A DNA stretch of 64,000 nucleotides from Streptomyces rapamycinicus NRRL 5491 (GCF_024298965.1 NZ_CP085193.1:7130001-7194000), one strand, 5' to 3'. Counted from the first letter of the stretch, positions 7,617 to 16,752 are shown. Notes: generated by a model not told the origin, from the letters alone. Program-made: numbers and translations.

Positions 7617-7634
7617 GTGGGCGCCAACGCAAAA

Positions 7635-7659
7635 GGACCCGGACAGACTGTCCGGGTCC
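7635..7659. terminator. Strong bidirectional terminator between GntR and flavoprotein genes
   Basis: An 11-bp perfect stem (GGACCCGGACA with its complement) and 3-nt loop are followed by GATTTTTTT on the plus strand and CTTTTG on the minus strand. It lies between convergent genes. The stem contains GACCCGGA on each strand. Confidence 0.92.
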
Positions 7660-7693
7660 GATTTTTTTGCAGGTCAGGCGGGTTGACGAGTTC

Positions 7694-8257
7694 TCAGGTG
7701 ACCGTCTCGTCCACTGCGTCGAGCACTGCCGTCCAGGGCAACTCTCGGCCGGACGGTGCCTCGCGCGGCTCGTACAGCGGCCAGACCTCCGGTCCGTACA
7801 CAAGCCGTACGTCTGCCTCGCGGAGGGCGGCGAGGTGCCCCCGCCACGCGGGATGCCGGGCGTGCGCCGCGTTGACGCGGGGGAAGACGACGACCGGTAG
7901 GTCGATGGTGCCGATCGCCTCGCAGACCTGCGTGAGCGCCTGGTTGTCGGCGACGCCGGTCGCCAGCTTGGCGACGGTGTTCGCGCTCGCTGGGGCAACG
8001 ACGTAACAGTCCACTTGGGGGTGCGGCCGAGCCTCACCCGGCAACCGGGGCACGTCCCGTACGGGGAGCCCTGTCACCTTCTCCAGCCGCTCGACTTCGC
8101 CGATGGTCCGCAGCCACTCACCCGCGGTTGGCGTCAGCGTGACGGCCACCTGCCAGCCGCGCGCCATCGCGGGCTCGACCAGGCCCGTGCGCAGCGACTC
8201 CACACCGCCGGCGCCCGTGGCCACGACCCCGAGGACTCCGCGTGCCTTCGTACTCAC
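7694..8257 (-). CDS. Flavoprotein of the HFCD/PPC-decarboxylase-like family
   Basis: The GTG start overlaps the stop of the upstream XRE gene (GTGA), so the two are coupled. The 187-residue product has the glycine-rich start GVLGVVATGAGGVESLR and the signature VAPASANTVAKLATGVADN at about residues 95-113, typical of FMN-binding decarboxylases of the Dfp/EpiD type. The substrate is unknown. XRE-TPR plus flavoprotein pairs recur in Streptomyces accessory regions and may form a signalling or small-molecule unit. The pair could belong to the conjugative element or to the chromosome. Confidence 0.85.
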   Translation of the reverse strand: MSTKARGVLGVVATGAGGVESLRTGLVEPAMARGWQVAVTLTPTAGEWLRTIGEVERLEKVTGLPVRDVPRLPGEARPHPQVDCYVVAPASANTVAKLATGVADNQALTQVCEAIGTIDLPVVVFPRVNAAHARHPAWRGHLAALREADVRLVYGPEVWPLYEPREAPSGRELPWTAVLDAVDETVT

Positions 8258-9489
8258 TGCACCGCCTTGCATCGCTGGGCCATCGCAAACAGCTCGGACG
8301 AGCGAGCGCCCCCGGTGACCGGGGCCTGTTTGATCAGGTCTCGCAGCGTCTCCCGCACACGAGGATTGTTGCGCACGAGCTGCGGCGACGTGCCTTCGGC
8401 GGTCCGCAGCTCGGCGAAGGCATCGTCCCCCTTGCCCGCCAGCGTGAGCGCGCGAGCGAAGTCGATGCGGTGGGATACGCCGCGTTCCGGCGGCATGTGG
8501 TCCACGTCGATGTCTCCGTGTTCCACAACGTACGAGACGTTCTCAAGGTCGAGTTCCGCCGACAGCCTGTGCAGCACGACGTTCGTCGGCCCGAAGCTGG
8601 TCTGCCAGTGGTTCTCATCCGAGCCGAGCCGGTTTGCCAGTGTCTCGGCCCGGCCCAGCAGGTTCACTGCGGTCGCGCGGTCCTGGTGGCGGGCCGCCGC
8701 GATGGCTGCCCGCAGGTGGATCATCCCAAGCAGACTCAGCGCGGCCGGGTCGTCCTCTTCTATGCGTGACGACAGCCATACCGCCGTGGTCTCACCCAGC
8801 TCCATGGCGTCGTCGTATCGGCCGTTGGCCAGTAGCGCATGCGTGCCCGAGCGGGCCGCCGACGCCAGAACGAGCGGATCACCAGACTCGTCCGCAGCCC
8901 GCATGGCCCGCTCCGCGGCGAGCCACGAGATATCGGATTCGCCGATCTTTGCGAGCGTCGTCGCGGCGAGATGGTGGGTGCGGGCCGAGACGGCCCAGCA
9001 GTCGCGCCGCTCCTCCGGCGAGCGCACGGCCCGGTCCTCCAACTCCTGGGCGGTCTGGAGGAGAGCGGGAAGCGCGGCCACCACCTTGCCCAGGTGGCCG
9101 GTCTGGTAGTCGTTCCAGCGCTGCTCAACGATCGGTACGACCGGTCCCGGCACCGGTAGCTGTGCCTCGGCCTCCGGGCCGAAGAGCAGCCGAGAGAGGC
9201 GGCGCGGGCTCATGAGCGCATCGCGCACGGCGGGGACGTCGTCCTGCTGCTTTTCGTCCTCCAGCAGCGTGGGCTGCCCGATCAAATCTCCGAGCGGCAC
9301 CCGCAGGACGCGCGCCAGCTCGGCGAGCTTGTCGATGCGGGGCGGCTTCCGGCGGCCCCGCTCCACCTTGGCCAGCCAGTCTGTGCTGTGGCCTACGAGC
9401 CCGGCCAGGACCTCTTGGGTGTAGCCGCGACGGTTGCGGTAGAAGGCGATCCGTTCCCCGATGCTGAGGTGATCTCCAAGACCACGCAT
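8254..9489 (-). CDS. XRE-family regulator with helical TPR-like sensor domain
   Basis: The 411-residue protein has an N-terminal helix-turn-helix at about residues 7-62 (GERIAFYRNRRGYTQEVLAG, then LAKVERGRRKPPRIDKL). A long alpha-helical region follows, rich in Ala, Leu and Arg, that looks like tetratricopeptide repeats. Such proteins are known as transcription regulators responding to small molecules or peptides. It is coupled to the downstream flavoprotein gene. No operator is evident in the 370 bp upstream. The gene may mark the end of the mobile element next to core genes. Confidence 0.85.
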   Translation of the reverse strand: MRGLGDHLSIGERIAFYRNRRGYTQEVLAGLVGHSTDWLAKVERGRRKPPRIDKLAELARVLRVPLGDLIGQPTLLEDEKQQDDVPAVRDALMSPRRLSRLLFGPEAEAQLPVPGPVVPIVEQRWNDYQTGHLGKVVAALPALLQTAQELEDRAVRSPEERRDCWAVSARTHHLAATTLAKIGESDISWLAAERAMRAADESGDPLVLASAARSGTHALLANGRYDDAMELGETTAVWLSSRIEEDDPAALSLLGMIHLRAAIAAARHQDRATAVNLLGRAETLANRLGSDENHWQTSFGPTNVVLHRLSAELDLENVSYVVEHGDIDVDHMPPERGVSHRIDFARALTLAGKGDDAFAELRTAEGTSPQLVRNNPRVRETLRDLIKQAPVTGGARSSELFAMAQRCKAVQ

Positions 9490-9858
9490 TGCGTGCTGCC
9501 TCCCGGCGAGTAGGGGCGTTGCTCACGGTACCGATCCGCCCACGGGGCGGACAGGTGATCTGTCTGCTCTCTCGGCGTGAAGCCAGCATGAGCAGCGGAA
9601 CGGACAGCACCCCGGACATTGTGTCCGGGGTGCTGCGGTCATACGTTTGGCCTTCCACTACGGCGATAGACGCTGGTCAGCCACAATGGTGGGGCTCTGC
9701 CCGATCCGCGCGGCGGGGCCTGCCCTGACATCCACGGCTGACATCAACGGCGACGGGACCCCACCGACAATGACCGACACCAGCCGACACCGGCCCATGG
9801 AAAGTGGCCTAGGTCACCCTGCTCTATGGGCCGGATGCGAAAATGGGATGATGTCGAT
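9490..9858. other. Non-coding stretch upstream of mtrA
   Basis: This divergent interval holds the promoters of the XRE gene (minus) and mtrA (plus). A strong hairpin is at 9605-9635. No tRNA or recognisable att core is visible, although this is where accessory DNA meets core genes. I can assign no clear -10/-35 pair. Confidence 0.4.
9605..9635. terminator. Orphan perfect hairpin upstream of mtrA
   Basis: A 14-bp perfect stem (CAGCACCCCGGACA with its complement) has a 3-nt loop. No gene ends nearby on either strand. It might be the terminator of an unrecognised small RNA or gene, or a remnant of an inserted element. Confidence 0.55.
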
Positions 9859-10536
9859 ATGAAGGGACGCGTCCTTGTCGTCGACGACGACACCGCACTG
9901 GCAGAGATGCTCGGCATCGTGCTGCGCGGCGAAGGCTTTGAACCGTCGTTCGTGTCGGACGGCGACAAGGCTCTTGCCGCCTTCCGCGAGACCAAGCCCG
10001 ATCTTGTGCTGCTCGATCTGATGCTGCCCGGACGGGACGGCATCGAGGTCTGCCGGCTGATCCGGGCCGAGTCCGGGGTGCCGATCGTCATGCTCACGGC
10101 CAAGACCGACACGGTCGATGTGGTGGTCGGGCTCGAGTCCGGGGCGGATGACTACATCGTCAAGCCGTTCAAGCCGAAGGAACTGGTGGCCCGGATCCGG
10201 GCGCGGCTGAGGCGTTCCGAGGAACCGGCGCCGGAGCAGCTGGCCATCGGCGATCTGGTGATCGACGTGGCGGGGCACTCGGTGAAGCGGGACGGCCAGT
10301 CGATAGCGCTGACGCCGCTGGAGTTCGATCTTCTGGTGGCGCTGGCCCGTAAGCCGTGGCAGGTGTTCACCCGTGAGGTGCTGCTCGAGCAGGTGTGGGG
10401 CTATCGGCATGCCGCCGACACCCGGCTGGTGAATGTACATGTGCAGCGACTGCGGTCGAAGGTCGAGAAGGACCCGGAGCGGCCGGAGATCGTGGTGACC
10501 GTGCGCGGTGTCGGCTACAAGGCCGGGCCAAGCTGA
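9859..10536 (+). CDS. mtrA: Two-component response regulator MtrA
   Basis: The OmpR-type regulator has 225 residues. Its receiver domain (1-115) has the acidic pocket VVDDD, the phosphoacceptor Asp53 in LVLLDLMLPGRDG, the Thr of MLTAKTD and Lys of KPF. A C-terminal winged helix (130-222) contains LTPLEFDLLVALARKP and RLRSKVEKDPERPEIVVTVR. MtrA links cell-cycle and envelope state to development and antibiotic genes in actinomycetes and is phosphorylated by MtrB, whose gene starts 2 bp after this stop. The start at MKGRVLVV is the conserved one. Confidence 0.97.
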   Translation: MKGRVLVVDDDTALAEMLGIVLRGEGFEPSFVSDGDKALAAFRETKPDLVLLDLMLPGRDGIEVCRLIRAESGVPIVMLTAKTDTVDVVVGLESGADDYIVKPFKPKELVARIRARLRRSEEPAPEQLAIGDLVIDVAGHSVKRDGQSIALTPLEFDLLVALARKPWQVFTREVLLEQVWGYRHAADTRLVNVHVQRLRSKVEKDPERPEIVVTVRGVGYKAGPS

Positions 10537-10537
10537 G

Positions 10538-12574
10538 ATGACCGGTGGTACGGCGCCGCAGCCCGGTGGACCGGGCGGCGGGGCTCCGGAGGGTGCCCGG
10601 ATCGGGCGGCCCGACCCGGCGGGTGAGATACCGCTGCTGCGCAGGTTGTGGAGCGGCGGCCATCTGCTGCCCGACGGGGCGTCCGGAGGGCCGGCCCACC
10701 CGGTGGTCCGGCTGTTCGGCCGGTGGGTGCGCCGTCCGCTGCTGCCCGCTGCCCGGCTGTGGCGGCGGAACATCCAGCTGCGCGTGGTGGCCACCACGCT
10801 GCTGATGTCGCTCGGTGTGGTGCTGCTGCTGGGCCTGGTGGTCATCGGCCAGGTGCGCAACGGTCTGCTGGACGCCAAGCGCCATGCGGCGCAGGGCCAG
10901 GCCGTGGGCGGCTTCGAGGTGGCCGAGCAGATGGCCGACCGCAAGAGCGACAACCGTGGCCAGGACGGGGCCGGTGCCGGTGCCCAGGACTCCGGTGCCT
11001 GGCTGAACGCGCTGGTGGAGCAGCTCGCCAGCGGCGGCAAGGGCGCCTATTCGGTGGTGGCGCTCAGTTCCGACTCCGGTGAGACGCCCTATGTGGCCAG
11101 CCGGGGGCCGCGGGCCTCCGGCGATGTCCAGCCGGACAGTGTGCCCGCCGATCTGCGCCGTCGTGTGGACGAGGGCCGGACCGCGCCGTACGAGCGCTAC
11201 GGGAAGATCGTGCACGCGGGCTCCGGGGACTCCGAGCCCGCGCTGATCATCGGCAAGCGTCTGGACGACAACAACGGCGACGCCTACCAGCTGTACTACC
11301 TCTTCCCGTTCACCCAGGAGGAGAAGTCCCTGAGCCTGGTCAAGGGCACCCTGGCCACGGCCGGGGTGTTCGTGGTGGTGCTGCTCGGGGCCATCGCCTG
11401 GGTGGTGGTCCGGCAGGTCGTGACGCCCGTAAGGATGGCGGCGGGGATCTCCGAGCGGCTGGCGGCCGGACTGCTCCAGGAGCGGATGAAGGTCACCGGG
11501 GAGGACGACATCGCCCGCCTGGGCGAGTCGTTCAACAAGATGGCGCAGAATCTCCAGCTCAAGATCCAGCAACTGGAGGAGCTCTCCCGGATGCAGCGCC
11601 GCTTCGTCTCCGATGTCTCCCATGAGCTGCGCACCCCGCTGACGACCGTAAGGATGGCGGCGGACGTCATCTACGAGGCGCGTGAGGACTTCGATCCGAT
11701 CACCGCGCGCTCGGCCGAGCTGCTGTGGGGCCAGGTCGACCGCTTCGAGTCGCTGCTCAGCGATCTGCTGGAGATCAGCCGGTTCGACGCGGGCGCGGCC
11801 GCGCTGGAGGCCGAGCCGATCGATCTGCGCGATGTGGTGCACCGGGTGGTGGACGGGGCCGAGCCGCTCGCCGAGGCCAAGGGCACCCGGATCCTGGTGC
11901 GGGGCGCCGAGGCGCCGGTGATCGCCGAGGCGGACCCCCGCCGCGTCGAGCGGGTGCTGCGCAATCTGGTGGTCAACGCCGTGGAGCACGGTGAGGGCCG
12001 CGATGTGGTGGTACGGCTCGCGACGGCGGGCGGCGCGGTGGCCGTCGCGGTGCGGGACTACGGCGTCGGGCTCAAGCCCGGCGAGGCGACGCGGGTGTTC
12101 AACCGCTTCTGGCGGGCCGATCCGGCCCGTGCGCGCACCACCGGCGGCACCGGCCTGGGCCTGTCGATCGCGGTGGAGGACGCGCGGCTGCACGGCGGCT
12201 GGCTCCAGGCGTGGGGTGAGCCCGGCGGCGGTTCGCAGTTCCGGCTGACGCTGCCGCGCACCGCGGGCGATGTGCTGCGCGGCTCGCCGGTCCCGCTGGA
12301 GCCCGATGACTCCCGGCGCAACCGCCGTCCGAGTGATGCCGTGACCCCGCAGCCCGCGGCGGAGCGGCTGGCGGCGGTGCCCGCGCAGCCGCGGTCCGCG
12401 CTGCCCGCCGATGCCGTGGCGCCGTCCGCCGATCCGACGGCCCTGCCGGGCAATGGGGCCCGGGTGGTGCGTGGCACCCCGGAGACGCCGTCCGACGGGC
12501 CGCGGAGCGGCCAGGAGCCGTCCGCCCGGCCGACGCCATCGAACGAAGGGGAGGGCCGCCCTCGTGGGCGCTGA
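10538..12574 (+). CDS. mtrB: Sensor histidine kinase MtrB
   Basis: The 678-residue kinase has a cytoplasmic N-terminal tail, a first membrane segment at about 82-105, an extracytoplasmic domain (105-265), a second membrane segment (about 267-290) and a HAMP linker. The HisKA box is FVSDVSHELRTPLTTVR with the phosphorylated His362, followed by an ATPase domain with N (VVNAVEH), G1 (DYGVGLKPG) and G2 (GGTGLGLSIA) boxes. A Pro/Ala-rich tail of about 110 residues follows. MtrB phosphorylates MtrA, and in related genera its activity is tuned by LpqB. The lpqB start overlaps this gene by 11 nt, so the three form one operon. Confidence 0.97.
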   Translation: MTGGTAPQPGGPGGGAPEGARIGRPDPAGEIPLLRRLWSGGHLLPDGASGGPAHPVVRLFGRWVRRPLLPAARLWRRNIQLRVVATTLLMSLGVVLLLGLVVIGQVRNGLLDAKRHAAQGQAVGGFEVAEQMADRKSDNRGQDGAGAGAQDSGAWLNALVEQLASGGKGAYSVVALSSDSGETPYVASRGPRASGDVQPDSVPADLRRRVDEGRTAPYERYGKIVHAGSGDSEPALIIGKRLDDNNGDAYQLYYLFPFTQEEKSLSLVKGTLATAGVFVVVLLGAIAWVVVRQVVTPVRMAAGISERLAAGLLQERMKVTGEDDIARLGESFNKMAQNLQLKIQQLEELSRMQRRFVSDVSHELRTPLTTVRMAADVIYEAREDFDPITARSAELLWGQVDRFESLLSDLLEISRFDAGAAALEAEPIDLRDVVHRVVDGAEPLAEAKGTRILVRGAEAPVIAEADPRRVERVLRNLVVNAVEHGEGRDVVVRLATAGGAVAVAVRDYGVGLKPGEATRVFNRFWRADPARARTTGGTGLGLSIAVEDARLHGGWLQAWGEPGGGSQFRLTLPRTAGDVLRGSPVPLEPDDSRRNRRPSDAVTPQPAAERLAAVPAQPRSALPADAVAPSADPTALPGNGARVVRGTPETPSDGPRSGQEPSARPTPSNEGEGRPRGR

Positions 12575-14441
12575 CCGTGCCGACCGTCGCCGTTTCCGCC
12601 GCCGTGGGCGCCGCCCGGGCGGCCGGGGCCTGAGCGCGCCCGTGCTGCTGGCCTGTGGCGCCCTGCTGGTGTCCGGCTGCGCCTCGATGCCCGACAGCGG
12701 CGATGTGCGGCGGGTGGACTCCTCACCGCGCTCCGACGTCGACTCGCAGGTGCGGGTGTACGGGGTGAGCCCGGGCAAGGGCGAGCAGCCCGCGGAGCTG
12801 GTCTCCGGCTTCCTGGAGGCCACGACGAGCGACGAGGAGAACTTCGGCACGGCGAAGGAGTACCTGACCAAGAGCGCGGTCAAGCGGTGGCAGCCCTTCG
12901 CGGCCACCACCGTGCTGGACCAGGTGCCCGACGTGCGGGTGGAGACGGACCCGGGCGACCGGGACGGCAACGGTAAGACGGTCGTGCTGTCGGGCAAGCG
13001 GATCGCAGTCGTGGACGAGACCCACGCGTACAAGCCCGATGAGCAGCCGTACGAGGAGCGCATCCATCTCACGCTGAGCGGTTCGGAGTGGCGGATCGAC
13101 GGGCCGCCACGGGGGCTGATCCTCGGCGAGTCCGACTTCCAGCGCATCTACCGCTCGGTCAACAAGTACTACTTCGCCGATCTCGGCCCGGACGCCGAGG
13201 ATTCGAAGGCCGGGGACAACGTGCTGGTGGCCGATCCGGTCTATGTGCGGCGCCGTATCGACCCGGTGACCGCGACCGTCAAGGCGCTGCTGGACGGTCC
13301 CACGGGGTGGCTGGAGCCGGTGGTCAGCAGCTCCTTCCCGCGTGGTGCGGCGCTCGGCCGCCGGGACGAGCGGCTGTCGCTGGACGACTCGAACGCGCTG
13401 AAGATCCGGCTGAACGGGCGGGCCGCGCAGATCAGCGCGGCCCGCTGTGCCCGGATGGCGGCGCAGACGCTGTTCACGGTCCAGGATCTGGGCGAGGGAT
13501 CGTCCGAGGTCAGCGGGGTCCGGCTGGAGCGGCAGAACGGCTCGGAGCTATGTGCCCTCTCCAGTGACGCGGCGCGGGCCTACGCCCCGGACGGGGTCGA
13601 GGGCCATCCGCGCCACCAGTACTTCGTGGACTCCGAACACCGGATGGTCCGGCTCTCCGACGACGAGGACCGGCCACAGCCGGTGCCGGGGCCGTTCGGC
13701 GCCGATGACGCGGGTCTGGGCTCGGTGGCTGTCTCCCGCGACGAGCGGGACGCGGCGGGGGTCACCTCCGACGGCTCGGCGCTGTATGTGACCGAGCTCG
13801 CGGCGGGCGCCGACCGTGGCAAGGTGCGGGTGCGCAGCCGGGGCGGCAGCGTGGAGCACGGTCTGACGGCGCCGAGCTGGGACGGGCTGGGCGGTCTGTG
13901 GGTGGCCGACCGGGATCCGCGGCAGCCGAGGCTGCTGCGGCTGCGGGGCGGCACCGGACCGGCGGACGAGGTGCGGCTGCCCGAGCTGGACGGTGGCCGG
14001 ATCACGGCGCTGCGGGTGTCCGCGGACGGCTCCAGGATCGCGATGCTGGTCAAGCGGTCCGGCCACACCACGCTGCGGCTCGGCCGGATCGAGCGGCGGG
14101 GCACCGCGGACGCCCCGAAGCTGTCGGTGGGGGCGCTGCGGGCGGTCGCGCCGAAGCTGGAGGACGTGGACACCTTCTCCTGGGCGGGAGACAGCCGGCT
14201 GGTGGTCGCCGGCCGGGAGTCGGACGGGGTGCAGCAGCTGCAATACGTGGAGACGGACGGCTCCCCGTCGAACGTCCCGGAGGTGCCGGGGCCGAACGGG
14301 GTGCAGTCGATCGGGGCCTCGGAGGACCAGACCCGGCCGCTGATCGCCGAGACCAGGGAGAACGGCATCGTGCGGCTGCTGCCGAACACCGACTGGAAGA
14401 CCGTGGACCAGGACGGCTCGGCTCCGGTCTACCCCGGCTAG
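12564..14441 (+). CDS. lpqB: Lipoprotein LpqB, partner of MtrAB
   Basis: The GTG start lies inside the end of mtrB behind GGGGAGG. The 625-residue product has an Arg-rich N-region, a hydrophobic core and a lipobox LLVSGC placing the lipidated Cys at residue 39. A GerMN-type domain follows (about 190-330), then a C-terminal beta-propeller-like region with LpqB signature sequences. It is exported and anchored on the outer face of the membrane. In mycobacteria and Streptomyces it interacts with the MtrB sensor domain and affects cell division and morphology. The gene order mtrA-mtrB-lpqB is the conserved one. Confidence 0.95.
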   Translation: MGADRADRRRFRRRGRRPGGRGLSAPVLLACGALLVSGCASMPDSGDVRRVDSSPRSDVDSQVRVYGVSPGKGEQPAELVSGFLEATTSDEENFGTAKEYLTKSAVKRWQPFAATTVLDQVPDVRVETDPGDRDGNGKTVVLSGKRIAVVDETHAYKPDEQPYEERIHLTLSGSEWRIDGPPRGLILGESDFQRIYRSVNKYYFADLGPDAEDSKAGDNVLVADPVYVRRRIDPVTATVKALLDGPTGWLEPVVSSSFPRGAALGRRDERLSLDDSNALKIRLNGRAAQISAARCARMAAQTLFTVQDLGEGSSEVSGVRLERQNGSELCALSSDAARAYAPDGVEGHPRHQYFVDSEHRMVRLSDDEDRPQPVPGPFGADDAGLGSVAVSRDERDAAGVTSDGSALYVTELAAGADRGKVRVRSRGGSVEHGLTAPSWDGLGGLWVADRDPRQPRLLRLRGGTGPADEVRLPELDGGRITALRVSADGSRIAMLVKRSGHTTLRLGRIERRGTADAPKLSVGALRAVAPKLEDVDTFSWAGDSRLVVAGRESDGVQQLQYVETDGSPSNVPEVPGPNGVQSIGASEDQTRPLIAETRENGIVRLLPNTDWKTVDQDGSAPVYPG

Positions 14442-14589
14442 GTCCGCTCGGTCAGCTCCAGGTCCGCCCTCGTCGGGTCCGCCCCGGCTCTTGGGCCAGG
14501 ACACCGAACGGGGGTGGCCGGTTGTCCACATGTGCGCGGTTGTCCACAAGGGGTGGCGCGGTGGCCTGACCACCGGGACAGTGGTGTTC

Positions 14590-15525
14590 ATGCGGGGCTG
14601 GTGGCAGGAGATCTCTGATCTGGTGCTCCCGGCCGACTGCGCCGGATGCGGTCGGCCGGGAGGCACGCTGTGTGGCCGTTGTCGTGGAGCGCTGCGCGGG
14701 TCCGGGGCGCGCCGGGTGGAGCCGAGCCCGGCGCCGCCGGGGCTGCCGGTGGTCCATGCGGCGGTGGATTACGTGGACGAGGCGCGGGCGGTGCTGCTCG
14801 CGCACAAGGAGCGGGGAGCGCTCCGGCTGGCGCGGCCGCTGGGCGAGGCGCTGGCGAGAGCCGTGCGGGCGGCCTGTCCTGGCGGCGGGCCCGGTGCGGG
14901 GGCCGCCCCAGCCGTGCCTCCGCCCGCGAGCACGCCCCGAGGGTGGGCGGCCGTGGGATCGGGCGCGGTATGCGGGGCGAGACCGGGGACTGGATCCGGG
15001 ATGAGACCAGGGACCGGATCGGGTACGAGGTCTGGTGCCGGATCGGGCATGAGACCCGGTGCCGGACCGAGCATGGGACAGGAGGCCGGACCGGGTGCGA
15101 GACCCGGTGCCGGACCGGTGAGACCTCGCGGAGCGCCGCTGCTGCTGGTGCCGGTGCCGTCGGCCCGGCGTTCGGTGGGCGCCCGGGGGCATGACCCGGC
15201 CCGGCGGATCGCGCTCGCCGCGGCGAGCGTGCTGCGCGCCGACGGGCGCCCGGCGAGGGTCCCGGCCGTGCTGTGCCAGCGGCGCCGGGTGACCGACCAG
15301 TCGGGGCTGGACGCGCGGCAGCGGCGGGCGAATGTGACCGGTGCGCTGGGGGCGGTCCCCGGCGGCGGACGGCTGCTGGTGGCGGGCCCGGTAGTGGTGG
15401 TGGACGATCTGATGACCACAGGAACCTCGCTCGCGGAGGCGGCGCGGGCGGTGACGGCGGCCGGTGGGCTGGTCATCGGCGCTGCCGTGGTCGCGGCATC
15501 TCTGACGGCCGCCAACCGGAACTGA
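14590..15525 (+). CDS. ComF-family phosphoribosyltransferase-like protein with repeat insert
   Basis: The 311-residue protein has an N-terminal four-cysteine zinc ribbon (CAGC then CGRC, about residues 18-36) and a C-terminal PRTase-type domain with the PRPP-binding signature VVVVDDLMTTGTS at about 265-277. This is the ComF layout; members aid DNA uptake or processing in some bacteria, but the role in Streptomyces is unproven. Family members are usually about 230-260 residues. The excess comes from a Gly/Arg/Pro repeat insert at about 129-177, encoded by six 24-bp units. The start at MRGWWQEI is supported by homology to the zinc-ribbon N-terminus. Confidence 0.85.
   Translation: MRGWWQEISDLVLPADCAGCGRPGGTLCGRCRGALRGSGARRVEPSPAPPGLPVVHAAVDYVDEARAVLLAHKERGALRLARPLGEALARAVRAACPGGGPGAGAAPAVPPPASTPRGWAAVGSGAVCGARPGTGSGMRPGTGSGTRSGAGSGMRPGAGPSMGQEAGPGARPGAGPVRPRGAPLLLVPVPSARRSVGARGHDPARRIALAAASVLRADGRPARVPAVLCQRRRVTDQSGLDARQRRANVTGALGAVPGGGRLLVAGPVVVVDDLMTTGTSLAEAARAVTAAGGLVIGAAVVAASLTAANRN
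14974..15117 (+). repeat. Six tandem 24-bp units inside the comF-like gene
   Basis: Each unit encodes eight residues of the form G-x-R-P-G-x-G-S/P (for example GMRPGTGS, GMRPGAGP, GARPGAGP). The unit from 15070 to 15093 is the most diverged (SMGQEAGP). Length is preserved exactly at 24 bp, so the protein frame is kept. Confidence 0.9.
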
Positions 15526-15840
15526 TTACGAAGCCGCGTCGTTGCAGGTGGTAAGCACGGCAAAGCACCTGATCGGAGGTACGGGCCGGTAGGGGGTGCC
15601 GACTTCCGACCGGTCGAGCTATGTTCGGTTGTGAGGAATGGCGGGTGCTATGACTCACTCATCCGCTTGGCGTGTTTTGCCTGCATTCTGGTGAGGCTTG
15701 GAACAAACGGGATTGAGATCCTCCCGGTGGGAAGGAGGAGCTGAAAGCGCCAAGCCGGTGGCTCCGGAAGACGCCGGAGCCAAGTGCACAAGGGATGACG
15801 CTCCGATACTGACCGGAGCTACCCGGGAACGGAGTTCTGC
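15526..15840 (+). promoter_or_regulatory. Leader region of hpf with a hairpin
   Basis: This 315-nt interval holds the hpf promoter and leader. At 15760-15781 an 8-bp perfect stem (GGCTCCGG/CCGGAGCC, 6-nt loop) lies about 60 nt before the start codon. It is too far from any upstream stop to be a simple comF terminator and may affect hpf mRNA. I recognise no riboswitch class. Confidence 0.45.
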
Positions 15841-16530
15841 GTGGACATCGTCGTCAAGGGCCGTAAAACTGAGGTGCCCGAGCGGTTCCGGAAGCACGTG
15901 GCCGAGAAGCTGAAGCTGGATAAGATCCAGAAGCTCGACGGCAAGGTGATCAGCCTCGACGTCGAGGTGTCCAAGGAGCACAACCCGCGGCAGTCCGACC
16001 GCGCCGACCGAGTGGAGATCACGCTTCGCTCGCGCGGCCCGGTGATCCGGGCGGAGGCCGCCGCGGCCGATCCGTACGCAGCGCTGGACCTGGCGGCCAG
16101 CAAGCTGGAGGCACGGATGCGCAAGCAGCACGACAAGCGCCATACGCGCCGTGGCAACGGTCGCATTCCGGCCAGCGACGTGGCCATCACCGTGCCCAAC
16201 GCGGCGCGCATCAACGGGCATGGCGATATCGCCCCCCAGCGCACGACGGAGACCGTCCCCACCACCCGGATGGGCCCCCTGGAAGTCCAGGGCGAGGGCC
16301 CCCTGGTGGTCCGGGAGAAGACTCACGCCGCGGCTCCCATGTCGCTCGACCAGGCTCTCTACGAGATGGAGCTGGTCGGGCACGACTTCTATCTGTTCGT
16401 CGACTCCGACACCAATCGACCCAGCGTCGTCTACCGGCGGCATGGCTATGACTACGGGGTGATTCATCTTCAGCCGGAAGCGTTCGTCGGAGAGGCAGCC
16501 GGCGGCGCCGGCGGCGCACTCGGTGGCTGA
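15841..16530 (+). CDS. hpf: Ribosome hibernation promoting factor, long form
   Basis: The 229-residue GTG-start protein has the N-terminal ribosome-binding beta-alpha domain (MDIVVKGRKTEVPERFRKHV, about 1-100), a variable linker, and the C-terminal dimerisation domain (about 170-218) with DQALYEMELVGHDFYLFVDS and YRRHGYDYGVIHL. Long HPF inactivates ribosomes as 100S dimers in stationary phase and stress. A terminator hairpin follows. The extended tail GGAGGALGG is species-specific. Confidence 0.96.
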   Translation: MDIVVKGRKTEVPERFRKHVAEKLKLDKIQKLDGKVISLDVEVSKEHNPRQSDRADRVEITLRSRGPVIRAEAAAADPYAALDLAASKLEARMRKQHDKRHTRRGNGRIPASDVAITVPNAARINGHGDIAPQRTTETVPTTRMGPLEVQGEGPLVVREKTHAAAPMSLDQALYEMELVGHDFYLFVDSDTNRPSVVYRRHGYDYGVIHLQPEAFVGEAAGGAGGALGG

Positions 16531-16568
16531 CCGAGAAATTCAGCCGAATCCAGCCTGACACGTAAGTG

Positions 16569-16602
16569 GTGCCCCGGAGCGCGTTCGCGCCCCCCGGGGC
16601 AC
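16569..16602 (+). terminator. hpf terminator
   Basis: A 9-bp perfect stem GTGCCCCGG/CCGGGGCAC, with further GCGC pairing in the loop, lies 38 nt after the hpf stop and before the next promoter. Confidence 0.75.
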
Positions 16603-16752
16603 CTCCGTGCGACCACGGCGGGACCATTCCGCCGTCCGGGCATGAAATCATGGCCCGGCGGCCAACCGGTGTACCTAGAGCACCGGTTGACGCCAGACCG
16701 AGTGCACCCAGGGCGCGGACCGCAAGGGCCATGGCCTTCAGGGGGAGGAACG

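Noticed and set aside
7635..7659. GACCCGGA, which matches the octamer bound by TraB of plasmid pSVH1
   Set aside because: It occurs once per strand as part of a terminator stem rather than as an array, so chance or the hairpin explains it.
9490..9858. tRNA gene or att core as integration site for the element
   Set aside because: No cloverleaf arms or long direct repeat could be found in the spacer.
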